Counted from the first letter of the stretch, positions 28,491-36,680 are shown. The stretch is DNA of 64,000 nucleotides from Thiohalomonas denitrificans (GCF_900102855.1 NZ_FMWD01000004.1:137627-201626), one strand, 5' to 3'. Made by a program: numbers and translations. The notes: generated from the sequence alone by a model not told the origin.

Positions 28491-28897
28491 TCGACCTTGT
28501 TGACGAAGGTAAACACGTCGGTTGCACCGATGGCATCGGTGATAATCAGGACGATGAAGATAAGCGCGGCCACACCGAGGATATCGCCACCCGCCGGCAG
28601 AGTGTCGATCCGCTCCTGAAGCTCCAGTATTTCGCTGTTGGTGAGTCCGGCGATACGCTCCCGGGCCTGTTGCGGCTCAACCCCGTACTCGACCAGCTTT
28701 TGCGCCACCTCGTCGCGGGCCAGCAGGGAGTCGAGTCGGTCGCGGGCCTGCGAAGATTGCGCAGCAGCGGTTTCGGACAGGACCCGGTCGGTCCCGATCA
28801 TAGCCGCCTGAGCGGCCGGCATCTGTAGCGATGACACAGTAAAGACGATGTACAGCAGCATGGACAGAGGCCGCCGCAAATGATGAATACCCCTCAT
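28487..28897 (-). CDS. PA2779-like envelope protein
   Basis: A 136-residue protein with an N-terminal signal or anchor (MLLYIVFTVSSLQMPAAQA), a helical middle (ARDRLDSLLARDEVAQKLVEYGV) and a C-terminal membrane helix (GVAALIFIVLIITDAIGATD). The GVEPQQARERIAGLTNSEI motif is characteristic of the PA2779 family. It is the first gene of a translationally coupled pair with the C39-like peptidase; it may be that enzyme's partner or substrate, which is inference. Confidence 0.85.
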   Translation of the reverse strand: MRGIHHLRRPLSMLLYIVFTVSSLQMPAAQAAMIGTDRVLSETAAAQSSQARDRLDSLLARDEVAQKLVEYGVEPQQARERIAGLTNSEILELQERIDTLPAGGDILGVAALIFIVLIITDAIGATDVFTFVNKVE

Positions 28898-28945
28898 GAT
28901 GTTCTCCCGTTTGTTATTGAGGCCGAACCTCTAAAATTCATTTTT

Positions 28946-29014
28946 CGTCACTCCCGCGAAAGCGGGAGCCCAGTAAAATCAAACGGCTGGATTCCCGCTT
29001 TCGCGGGAATGACG
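28946..29014. repeat. dRS3-like inverted repeat
   Basis: CGTCACTCCCGCGAAAGCGG at 28946 and the reverse complement form (CCGCTTTCGCGGGAATGACG) ending at 29014. Each half also contains its own CCCGCGAAAGCGGG hairpin. This type is widely dispersed in proteobacteria. Confidence 0.8.
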
Positions 29015-29031
29015 AATTTATGGAAGTGCCC

Positions 29032-30168
29032 TCAAGTCCGACAGGTCGCCAGCGCCGGCTGATGCCGATGCAGGAACCAGCGGTCCAGTACCAGATGTCG
29101 GCTGAACCAGCGGCTCGCCAGCAACCGTTCGGCAAGGAATGCCTGCAGCGGATCCGGAAGCCACTGTGAACCTTCACCGGCCCCGGAACGCCGGCCGAAA
29201 CGCTCCTCCAGAGCGTGCTCATAGCCCACCAAATCAGCATAGTCGTAACAGCCCCCCGCAGCGACAATAATCTCTGCGGCCAGCAGTGCCGACTCCACAG
29301 CTGGCCGAATACCTTCCCCGCTCCGGGGATAGGCAAGGCCGGCCGCATCCCCGACCAGCAGGGCACCATCGGCCACTACCCTCCTGGGCTGGTGCTGACC
29401 GTAAAGCAGATAGGCATGGCCGTGGAACCGTTCGGGGATATCCGGTGGAATCCGGCCCCGTCGTTTCAGGAAAGCAACAAAGTGATTGAGGTGTTCCGAT
29501 AGCCGGTGCCGATCATCTCTTCCGAGGCCGATATTGAGCACACCGCCCTTGATCAGGGCCCATCCGTAGCCCTTCAGATCCCGACAGAAGTAAAGCTCCG
29601 GGATGCCGGGCTCCACGGCAGCGGCATCCCGTTGGGACGTCGTCAACTCGAACTCGACCTCCTGGGCGGCTACCGCACCCCGGACATTGCCCACTTTGGC
29701 GCCCAGGTGGCGGGCCACCGGACAGAAATGGCCTCCCGCCCCGATTACCAGCGGTGTGCTGATACGGTCATTGACCACCCAGCGCTCGCCGGTGCGTTCC
29801 AGGGTTCGTAGCGGCTCTTCCTCGATCCGGCGCGCCCCGGAACGCTCCAGAAGATAGTGATCGAATTCGCAGCGGCGGATCCCGTAACTAACGGTCTCGC
29901 CGTAGTCATTGACGACCCCGGGGCCGTCGATGCTCCCGGTATAAAAACCGTGGATAGGCTCCATGGTCCGGCCTCCACGGCGATACTCATCGGCATCGAG
30001 CCCCAGTTCATCGAGTACGGCCAGGGTGACCCAGCCGGCGCAGACCTTGTCACGAGGAAAGCGCTGCTTGTCCATCACCGCCACATCGAATCCGGCGGCA
30101 CGCAGCTGAGCCGCGCAGGTGGAGCCGGCCGGACCACCGCCCACAATCAGCACGTCCAGGGACTCCAT
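29032..30168 (-). CDS. FAD-dependent oxidoreductase (geranylgeranyl-reductase family)
   Basis: A 378-residue flavoprotein. The Rossmann motif VLIVGGGPAGSTCAAQL is at residues 6-22, the RCEFDHYLLERSGAR segment near 104, and the second FAD motif GALLVGDAAGLAYPRSGEGI near 282. Start ATG at 30168. The stop of the upstream cyclopropane-synthase-like gene lies 2 bases before it, so they form an operon. Members reduce or desaturate lipid-type substrates (isoprenoids, fatty acids). Together with a lipid methyltransferase this suggests further processing of a methylated or cyclopropanated acyl chain, which is inference. Confidence 0.85.
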   Translation of the reverse strand: MESLDVLIVGGGPAGSTCAAQLRAAGFDVAVMDKQRFPRDKVCAGWVTLAVLDELGLDADEYRRGGRTMEPIHGFYTGSIDGPGVVNDYGETVSYGIRRCEFDHYLLERSGARRIEEEPLRTLERTGERWVVNDRISTPLVIGAGGHFCPVARHLGAKVGNVRGAVAAQEVEFELTTSQRDAAAVEPGIPELYFCRDLKGYGWALIKGGVLNIGLGRDDRHRLSEHLNHFVAFLKRRGRIPPDIPERFHGHAYLLYGQHQPRRVVADGALLVGDAAGLAYPRSGEGIRPAVESALLAAEIIVAAGGCYDYADLVGYEHALEERFGRRSGAGEGSQWLPDPLQAFLAERLLASRWFSRHLVLDRWFLHRHQPALATCRT

Positions 30169-30170
30169 GC

Positions 30171-31457
30171 TCAATCCCCTTCCCGGTACAGGTGAGCGCG
30201 GGTCCACGGAATCGCGTTGTTGCGGGGCCGTGTAAAGAGCACCTGGAAGAGCTGTAGCGAACCGGTACTGAAGCTGGCCAGGGAGGATGCGAGATAGAAC
30301 CGCCAGGCGCGAACGAAACTGCGGTCGAACATGCGCTCGATTTCGTCCTGGCGGGCGTCGAACCGCTCCAGCCAGCCATCAAGCGTCCGCGCATAGTGCA
30401 GGCGCAGGTTTTCGACGTCGAGGATCGAGAATTCCCGGGGCTCGAAGATCTCCATCATTTGCCCCAGCGTCGGGGGGTAGGCACCGGGAAAGATGCGCCT
30501 CTCGATCCAGGGCGTCATCGGCCGTGCCCGGTTCTTGCCGATGCTGTGGATCAGACCACGGCCATCTTCACTCAAACAGCGGTCTACGACCTCGCCCAGC
30601 TCCCGATAGTGTTCGACGCCCACATGTTCGAGCATACCCACGGAAACGAAGGCATCGCAGGTGCCGGTGATGTTGCGGTAGTCGTCCTCAACGTATTCGA
30701 CCCAGTCCTCGACCCCTTCCTCACGCGCCCGGGCGCGGGCATAGCGAAGCTGTTCGCGGGAGATATTGAAGGCACGAACCTTGACGCCGTAGTTCCTCGC
30801 CATATGGCGAGCCAGACCGCCCCAGCCGCAACCGGCCTCGAATACGGTCTCGCCCGGTTTCAATCGCAGCTTGCGACAGACATGATCCAGTTTGGCGACC
30901 TGGGCTTCGGCGAGGCTAGCCTCGGGCGTGGCAAAGTAGGCGCAGGTGTACTGCATGCGCTCATCCAGCCAGAGACTATAAAAGTCATTGGAGAGGTCGT
31001 AATGGTGCTGAATGTTCTGCCGGGAACCGGCCAGTGTATTGCAGCTGGCACGCGCAAATCGATTGCGGAGCTGCTCCATGAAGCCGTCACTGGCCAGAGG
31101 CGGTCGGGAAAGAAACAGGGTTTCGAGAAACTGTACCAGGTCGCCGTTTACCTCAATACGCCCGGTACTGTAGTCATCACCAAAATGAAGCTCCGGGTGC
31201 AGCAGCATCCGCCACAGGGCACCGCGATCATGAATGGTGATCCCGACATCGACGGGCGCGCCGCCTCCCAATCGGATTTCACTACCATCCCAGAGCCGGA
31301 TCAGTAGTGGTGGATCACCCATCGATGCGGCCAGCTTTTGCAGCAACCGACGTTCGATGCCAAGGGCATCCCTCTCCCCGTGCCCCCGAAGCAATGCCGC
31401 AGCCCCATCCCGCGAACCGGACGAGATGCCAAGAAAATCGGTCTTTTCATCTTTCAT
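30171..31457 (-). CDS. Cyclopropane-fatty-acyl-phospholipid synthase family methyltransferase
   Basis: SAM-dependent methyltransferase acting on unsaturated acyl chains of phospholipids. It has about 428 residues. Landmarks are NIQHHYDLSNDFYSLWLD near 150, MQYTCAYF near 170, the SAM motif VFEAGCGWGGLARHMA near 207, NISREQLRYARARA near 232 and the catalytic region VGMLEHVGVEHY near 274. The start is uncertain: ATG at 31457 is used; upstream GTG/ATG codons to 31496 exist. It is the first gene of the operon with the flavoprotein. The MITE copy at 31586 lies upstream of it. Confidence 0.9.
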   Translation of the reverse strand: MKDEKTDFLGISSGSRDGAAALLRGHGERDALGIERRLLQKLAASMGDPPLLIRLWDGSEIRLGGGAPVDVGITIHDRGALWRMLLHPELHFGDDYSTGRIEVNGDLVQFLETLFLSRPPLASDGFMEQLRNRFARASCNTLAGSRQNIQHHYDLSNDFYSLWLDERMQYTCAYFATPEASLAEAQVAKLDHVCRKLRLKPGETVFEAGCGWGGLARHMARNYGVKVRAFNISREQLRYARARAREEGVEDWVEYVEDDYRNITGTCDAFVSVGMLEHVGVEHYRELGEVVDRCLSEDGRGLIHSIGKNRARPMTPWIERRIFPGAYPPTLGQMMEIFEPREFSILDVENLRLHYARTLDGWLERFDARQDEIERMFDRSFVRAWRFYLASSLASFSTGSLQLFQVLFTRPRNNAIPWTRAHLYREGD

Positions 31458-31585
31458 AATCCCGATCACTCGCTCCTGCCGTTCACAACATGTCAACTCT
31501 AGAACAAGCAGTTACATGCTGCCAACCCGCTGCAGGGCACCCCGCCGGCGCCGGTTTTCCCCTGTTCGGCATGATGGGCAACTTA

Positions 31586-31922
31586 GTGTACTGTTGCATG
31601 CTTGGCGGTGTTTTCAGCGAGTCGCTGGCCGGCCAGATGCAAGGCGCGTTTTGAAGGGAATGGCGCGCCCTTTGCGAGAAACGCAACGCCGCAGATGGCC
31701 GGCCAGCGGCTCGCCCGAAGGGAGCCCCCCAAAAGCGCCATGACGGCGTTGCGGACTCCGTCCCTGGAGTCCGCCCTTCGGGCCAGCCTTCGGCTGTCCG
31801 AATCCGCTCCCGGCGGATTCGTGCAGCGCTTGACAAGGGTAATAACCATTGCCTGCGCGCTGCGCCTTGTCCTGACGTTTTTGGGGGGCTCTGAAAGTAT
31901 CGCCAAACACGCAACAGTACAC
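31586..31922. mobile_element. TA-flanked palindromic MITE, copy A
   Basis: 337 bases between TA dinucleotides (31584-31585 and 31923-31924). Terminal inverted repeats begin GTGTACTGTTGC and end GCAACAGTACAC. Inside are a GGCCGGCC-armed inverted repeat and a second with arms GAGCCCCCCAAAA / CGTTTTTGGGGGGCTC. The latter carries an extra module of about 70 bases holding three small hairpins (GGACTCC/GGAGTCC; CCTTCGG-type; GAATCCG/CGGATTC). It lacks the second optional module seen in copies C and D. No transposase. Same orientation as copy C. Confidence 0.9.
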
Positions 31923-31936
31923 TAGACTCCCGCGCC

Positions 31937-33850
31937 ATGCTCAGCTTCACGAACGTCACCCTGCGCCGCGGCCCCCGGGCACTCTTCGAACACGCGACCT
32001 TTACGCTCTATCCGGGATGGAAAGCCGGCCTTACCGGAGCCAACGGCACCGGTAAGTCCAGCCTGTTCGCCCTGATTCGCGGAGACCTGACCTCGGACAC
32101 CGGCGAGGTGCAACTGCCGCCCGGAACAGTGATCGCCGAAGTTGCCCAGGAAACGCCGGCCACCGACCGACCTGCCGTCGAGTACGTCATCGATGGCGAC
32201 AGGGAATTGCGCAGTATCGAGGCGGCGCTGGCCGAAGCGGAACAGCAGGGTGACGGCACCGCCCAGGCGGAACTCCACGCACGTCTGGAGGCCGTCCGTG
32301 GCTACGAAGCGCGGGCGCGGGCCGGACGGCTCATGCACGGACTCGGTTTCAGCAGCGCACAGGAGGAGCAGCCCGTCAACGCTTTCTCCGGCGGCTGGCG
32401 CATGCGCCTGAACCTGGCCCAGGCCCTGATGTGCCCTTCCGATCTGCTACTGCTGGACGAACCTACCAACCACCTGGATCTCGATGCGGTGTTCTGGCTG
32501 GAGAACTGGCTGCACAGTTACCCGGGGACACTGCTGCTGATTTCCCACGATCGCGAGTTCCTGGACCGGTGCGTGAACCAGATCCTGCACATCGAGAACG
32601 GCGGCGTGCGTCTCTATGCCGGCAACTATTCGGATTTCGAGGCCCAGCGCAGCGAAACCCTCGCCCACCAGCAGGCGGCGCACGAGAAGCAGCAGCGCGA
32701 GGTTGCCGAGGTGCAGCGATTCGTCGACCGCTTCCGGGCCAAGGCCACCAAGGCGCGCCAGGCGCAGAGCCGCCTCAAGGCGCTGGCGCGCATGGAGACC
32801 ATCGCCCCGGCCCACGTCGATTCACCTTTCCATTTTGCCTTCCGTGAACCCGAGAAGCTGCCGACGCCTCTGGTGACGCTCGAGGAGGCCTCGGCCGGCT
32901 ATGGCACAACACCCGTGGTGGCAGGCGTCCGTCTCAGTCTGCTTCCGGGTGACCGCATCGGCCTGTTGGGGGCCAACGGCGCGGGCAAATCCACACTAAT
33001 GAAGCTGCTCGCGGGCCGGCTACCGACCCTCGACGGAAAACGCGCCGAAGCACCCGATCTTGCCATCGGCTATTTCGCACAGCACCAGCTCGAGCAGCTC
33101 GACGGCAACGCCAGTCCCCTACTTCACCTCAACCGCCTCGATCCGAAGGCTACTGAAGCGGACCTGCGCAAATTCCTCGGTGGATTCGGTTTTCGGGGCG
33201 ATGCTGCACTGGAACCGGTCGCTCCGCTATCCGGCGGTGAAAAAGCGCGCCTAGTCCTGGCCCTCATCGTCTATCAGCGCCCCAACCTCCTGCTGCTGGA
33301 CGAGCCCACCAACCATCTCGACCTGGAGATGCGACACGCGCTGACAACCGCACTTCAGGGTTTCGAGGGCGCAATGGTGGTTGTCTCCCACGACCGCCAC
33401 CTGCTGCGCGCCACGGCCGATCAACTGCTGGTGGTGGCCGATAACAAAGTGATCGAATTCGACGGGGATCTGGACGACTACCGCCGCTGGCTGGATGATC
33501 GTAAACGCACCCGGCCCGACAGTGCCGGTAGCGATAGCGACAAGGCCGACCAGGACCCCAACTCCGCAGGCGGTCGCCGGGAACGCCGACGCGAGGAGGC
33601 GGAAAGGCGAACTCGTCTACAGCCCCTGCGCCGGGAAATGCAGAGAGCCGAAAAGCGGCTCGAGGAACTCTCTCTCAGAAAGAGTGCCCTCGAGGAGCAA
33701 CTTGCCGATCCGGAGCTGTATGTGGATGAGAAAGGAAAGGTTCGGTTGACCAAAATCCTGCGTGAAAAAGGCGAGGTCGAGCAGGAGTTGGCAGAAGCCG
33801 AAGAGGCCTGGCTACAAGCCGGCGAGGCGATGGAGTCCGCCGAACGATAA
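31937..33850 (+). CDS. yheS: ABC-F ATPase, YheS type
   Basis: Soluble tandem ATP-binding protein that acts on ribosomes and is not a transporter subunit. Its 637 residues match the length of E. coli YheS. The first ABC domain has Walker A GANGTGKSS near 35, signature FSGGWRMR near 149 and LLDEPTNHLDL near 174. The second has GANGAGKST near 347, LSGGEKARL near 434 and LLDEPTNHLDL near 455. The linker with RFRAKATKARQAQSR and a C-terminal coiled coil (about 545-637) complete the family layout. The start lies 14 bases after MITE copy A, with no clear ribosome binding site. Confidence 0.95.
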   Translation: MLSFTNVTLRRGPRALFEHATFTLYPGWKAGLTGANGTGKSSLFALIRGDLTSDTGEVQLPPGTVIAEVAQETPATDRPAVEYVIDGDRELRSIEAALAEAEQQGDGTAQAELHARLEAVRGYEARARAGRLMHGLGFSSAQEEQPVNAFSGGWRMRLNLAQALMCPSDLLLLDEPTNHLDLDAVFWLENWLHSYPGTLLLISHDREFLDRCVNQILHIENGGVRLYAGNYSDFEAQRSETLAHQQAAHEKQQREVAEVQRFVDRFRAKATKARQAQSRLKALARMETIAPAHVDSPFHFAFREPEKLPTPLVTLEEASAGYGTTPVVAGVRLSLLPGDRIGLLGANGAGKSTLMKLLAGRLPTLDGKRAEAPDLAIGYFAQHQLEQLDGNASPLLHLNRLDPKATEADLRKFLGGFGFRGDAALEPVAPLSGGEKARLVLALIVYQRPNLLLLDEPTNHLDLEMRHALTTALQGFEGAMVVVSHDRHLLRATADQLLVVADNKVIEFDGDLDDYRRWLDDRKRTRPDSAGSDSDKADQDPNSAGGRRERRREEAERRTRLQPLRREMQRAEKRLEELSLRKSALEEQLADPELYVDEKGKVRLTKILREKGEVEQELAEAEEAWLQAGEAMESAER

Positions 33851-33854
33851 ACCG

Positions 33855-34084
33855 TTCTGCAAATGCACCAGATTCCTTATGAAGAAGCAAAAAAACCACG
33901 GGGCCCAGGGAAAGGGGTCGTCTGCCCCGTATGCCCCGCGCTCCCCATGGTCACTTCAGTAAACCGTAGGGTGCATTCTTCAAATGCACCGTATTCCCCT
34001 TGAAGAAGCAAAAAAAACCACGGGGGGCGCGGGGAAAGGGGTCGTCTGCCCCATATGCCCCGCACTCCCCATGGTCACTTCAGT
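33855..34084. repeat. Tandem duplication of a ~106-bp non-coding unit
   Basis: Unit 1 (33855-33960) and unit 2 (33976-34084) share TTCTGCAAATGCACC, GAAGAAGCAAAAAAACCACG, GGGAAAGGGGTCGTCTGCCC and CCCCATGGTCACTTCAGT with few differences. It fills the gap between yheS and the convergent OmpA-like gene. No reading frame is supported. Confidence 0.85.
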
Positions 34085-34094
34085 GATGCTTCAG

Positions 34095-34751
34095 CTACAG
34101 GTTCTGCTCCTGCTGCAGGTCCTGCTCCTGCTGCGGCTCCTCCTCGATTACTTCGAAGGCCGAGAACTCGACCTCAGAACGCCGGTTGGGACGCAGACAC
34201 TCGATCAAGGCATCGCCCTGCAGACCTTCGCAGGAGACCACCGGATCGCTTTCACCGCGAGCGGCCGTCTGGATCGTTTCCGACGAGATTCCCTGCTTGA
34301 CGAGATACTCCTCGACAGCACGGGCACGTTTTTCCGAGAGTTCCTGATTGTAGGATTCCGGGCCGATCTGGTCGGTATAGCCGACGATACGGATGCGTGG
34401 ATCCTGTGCATCTTTCGCCCGCTCGGCAATCTCGTCCAGTTCTGCCTTGCCCTCGTCCGTCAAGGTGGCCTCGTCAAAATCGAAAGTGGTATCCGCCTCC
34501 AGGCTGATCATTTCGGTCCTTCGACGCGGCTCTTCGAAAGCCGCCACCTCGTCCCGTTGCACCAACTGCGGATGGCACTCGGCAATGGCGTTATCACGGG
34601 ACCAGAACTCGGTGGTCACGCACTCTCCCGCGGCATCGCGAGCCACATCGCCGATCCCGTCGGTGACGTAACCCTCAACTGCCACGGCATTACCGCCGAA
34701 GCCGAACAGGGCCCCCGCGGCAAAGGTATATAGCAATTTTTTCACATCCAT
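34095..34751 (-). CDS. OmpA-family protein
   Basis: A 218-residue exported protein: signal peptide (about 1-24), a short N-terminal region with a Cys pair, and an OmpA C-terminal peptidoglycan-binding-like domain (about 85-195: ADTTFDFDEATLTDEGKAEL, RIVGYTDQIGPESYNQELSE, RPNRRSEVEF). The C-terminus carries two EEPQQEQDLQQEQ-like repeats. It probably links the outer membrane or periplasm to the cell wall. Confidence 0.9.
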   Translation of the reverse strand: MDVKKLLYTFAAGALFGFGGNAVAVEGYVTDGIGDVARDAAGECVTTEFWSRDNAIAECHPQLVQRDEVAAFEEPRRRTEMISLEADTTFDFDEATLTDEGKAELDEIAERAKDAQDPRIRIVGYTDQIGPESYNQELSEKRARAVEEYLVKQGISSETIQTAARGESDPVVSCEGLQGDALIECLRPNRRSEVEFSAFEVIEEEPQQEQDLQQEQNL

Positions 34752-34970
34752 GTTGTTGCCCTCCTCGACTTTCCTTGGTCTTACGGTTAACGGGCGTTTC
34801 CCTATCCTGAGCCTAGTCTACCGTTATCAAGGGTTCTACGTGACAACAGACGGCCATTCCAGCCTTGCGTGTTTTTACTGAAGACGGCAATCTGGCGCGA
34901 ACGACTCATCCCAATGGGGTGAAGCCATCCACTATCGGGCTGCGGCCAACTGGAGTGAGCAAAAAGAATC

Positions 34971-35180
34971 ATGGATCTCGAATCCCGTCTGACCGATCTT
35001 GAAATCCGCTATGCCCACCAGGAAGAAGCCCTGGAAGTGCTGAGCCGGGAAGTCATCGAACAGCGCCGTCTGATTGAACAACAGGCGAATCGGATCGAAG
35101 CGCTGAAATCCCGCCTGTCCGCACTGGCTGAATCGTCAGTTGGACGCCCCGAAGACGAACCACCTCCTCCACACTACTAG
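34971..35180 (+). CDS. slyX: SlyX family protein
   Basis: A 69-residue protein, a predicted coiled coil over nearly its whole length (LESRLTDLEIRYAHQEEALE and following heptads), ending PPPPHY as in E. coli SlyX. Function unknown. Its TAG stop codon (35178-35180) is made of the TA target site plus the first base of MITE copy B, so the element is inserted in the stop codon without changing the protein. Confidence 0.94.
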   Translation: MDLESRLTDLEIRYAHQEEALEVLSREVIEQRRLIEQQANRIEALKSRLSALAESSVGRPEDEPPPPHY

Positions 35181-35379
35181 TGTACTGTTGCATGCTTGGC
35201 GATACTTATAGCGCCCACGAAAAAACGTCAGGACAAGACGCAGGCAGGCATTGGTTATTCCCTTCTCAAGCGCGGAAATGCCGTCTTCGGAGGCTCCCTT
35301 CGGGCGAGCCGCTGGCCGGCCATCTGCAGCGTTGCACTTGCTTGGCCCTGAAAGCACTGCCAAGCATGCAACAGTACAC
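35180..35379. mobile_element. TA-flanked palindromic MITE, copy B (shortest, most diverged)
   Basis: 200 bases. Left TA is at 35178-35179; the right flank is TC, so the duplication has decayed. Terminal repeats GTGTACTGTTGCATGCTTG and CAAGCATGCAACAGTACAC are intact. Internal arms are shortened, though GAGCCGCTGGCCGGCC is retained. Orientation as copies D and E. Confidence 0.88.
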
Positions 35380-35605
35380 TCTCTTCCCACATCCCTCTTT
35401 CCTACCCCTTCGCCCCTCGAAGTTCCGACGGCCTAAAGCCCGACACTACATGTACTCGCTATTAGCCTCTCGACGACCAGAATTCCCCCTGCTTTGTCAG
35501 CTCCGCATGCCGGAATAACCCATGTGTGCGTCTTGTGCTGTGTCAGTCTGATACGGAATAGGGGGAAGTTCGCGCCCCCAGCGCCGGTCTGATACGGCAA
35601 TATCC

Positions 35606-35621
35606 TGGCACGCTGCCTGCA
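35606..35621 (+). promoter_or_regulatory. Sigma-54 promoter for the Gly-rich DUF4168 gene
   Basis: TGGCACGCTGCCTGCA: GG (35607-35608) and GC (35619-35620) are exactly 10 bases apart, fitting TGGCAC-N5-TTGCA with one mismatch. The expected start of transcription is near 35632, 37 bases before the ATG. Two copies of GTCTGATACGG (35546-35556 and 35587-35597) lie upstream and could bind an activator. Confidence 0.7.
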
Positions 35622-35668
35622 AGGGTAAAGGCTCCATCATTCTGGATGTAATCCACTGGAGGTTAGCA

Positions 35669-36316
35669 ATGAAGACTCGTTTTGGTGTCATGCCCATTGT
35701 CGGAACGCTATCTGCCGCGCTGTTGATCGCGGCTCCTGTGGGCCTCGTGGTCGCGCAGTCGGCAGGGGCCGGGGGCGCTCAAACCGAACAGGGCGGAAGC
35801 TACGGCGGTGGTGCCGGACAAGGCGGTGCCGCACAAGGCCGGAGCTACGGCGGTGGTGCCGGACAAGGCGGTGCCCCGCAAGGCCAGGGCTATGGCGGTG
35901 GTGCCGGACAAGGCGGTGCCCCACAAGGCCAGGGCTATGGTGGTGGCGCCGGACAAGGCGGTGCCCCACAAGGCCAGGGTTACGGCGGTGGCGCCGGACA
36001 AGGCGGTGCCCCACAAGGCCAGGGTTATGGCGGTGCCGAGCGACCGTCGGCGATTAGTGCCGGTGACGTCGACAAAGACACGATGGAAAAATTCTCCAAC
36101 GCCAATGCCTCCGTTGATGAGATTCGCTCGGAACTGTCTGAAAAAATCAGCCGGGAAGAAGACCCCCGGAAGGCCCAGGAGCTACAACAGGAAGCTCAGG
36201 AGCGCATGATCTCGGCCGTGGAGAGTGCCGATCTTTCCGTGGATGAGTACAACCAACTTGCCCAACTGATGCAGTCCGACCCCGACTTCAGAGAAAAGGT
36301 CGAATCGGCGAACTGA
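35669..36316 (+). CDS. Secreted Gly-rich repeat protein with DUF4168 domain
   Basis: A 215-residue precursor with a signal peptide (about 1-30), five 15-residue repeats of SYGGGAGQGGAPQGQ type (residues 44-118, DNA repeat 45 bases, 35798-36022), and a C-terminal DUF4168 domain (about 125-215: KFSNANASVDEIRSELSEKI, SADLSVDEYNQLAQLMQSDP). Ribosome binding site CTGGAGG. Its probable sigma-54 promoter and strong terminator make it a single-gene unit. DUF4168 function is unknown; the repeats suggest a flexible, low-complexity envelope or extracellular segment. Expansion or contraction of the 45-base repeats between strains is likely. Confidence 0.85.
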   Translation: MKTRFGVMPIVGTLSAALLIAAPVGLVVAQSAGAGGAQTEQGGSYGGGAGQGGAAQGRSYGGGAGQGGAPQGQGYGGGAGQGGAPQGQGYGGGAGQGGAPQGQGYGGGAGQGGAPQGQGYGGAERPSAISAGDVDKDTMEKFSNANASVDEIRSELSEKISREEDPRKAQELQQEAQERMISAVESADLSVDEYNQLAQLMQSDPDFREKVESAN

Positions 36317-36361
36317 CACTAATGGACTTGATCACTTCCCTCATCCTCCGAGGCCTTTCAG

Positions 36362-36385
36362 CCCCGCTCCGGCGGGGTTTTTTTT
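36362..36385 (+). terminator. Rho-independent terminator after the DUF4168 gene
   Basis: CCCCGC, TCCG, GCGGGG followed by eight T. It begins 46 bases after the stop codon. Confidence 0.9.
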
Positions 36386-36464
36386 ACGCCCTGCGAGGCG
36401 TGGTTAAGCCGCCGTTCGGCGCATAGAAAGGCGTGGGGATTACCGGAGAAAAGAAAACCGATCC

Positions 36465-36680
36465 CGTAGGGTACATTCTTCCCAAGGCACCACTCCACAA
36501 GCGACCGGGGCGCCGCCTCACGAATCAATCCTCGCAGCGGCCGGATTCTCCAAATGCACCGTTACGCCACACGTTCGGCGTCGCGGCGCATTTGTAACCG
36601 GGCTCCTTGACGGTATGCGGGATCCGGTAACCGTGCCGGCTGTTTGGTCGTTCGGGGGCATGTCAGAATGCGCCCTACGA
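36465..36680. repeat. Dispersed repeat, copy 2
   Basis: Contains GTAGGGTACATTCTTCCC, CAAATGCACCGTTACGCC, CGCGGCGCATTTGTAACCGG, GGTATGCGGGATCCGG and AGAATGCGCCCTACG, the same blocks as at 26765-26905. It fills the gap between the terminator and the end of the convergent treS-mak gene. Confidence 0.6.

Noticed and set aside
31602-31925. Short open frames inside the MITE copies (also at 35180, 40072, 61104, 63390)
   Set aside because: They are shared only because the repeats are shared; both strands are open in several frames and they carry no ribosome site or known domain.
35798-36022. CRISPR-like array
   Set aside because: The 45-base units are contiguous, in frame and encode a Gly-rich repeat; there are no spacers or cas genes.
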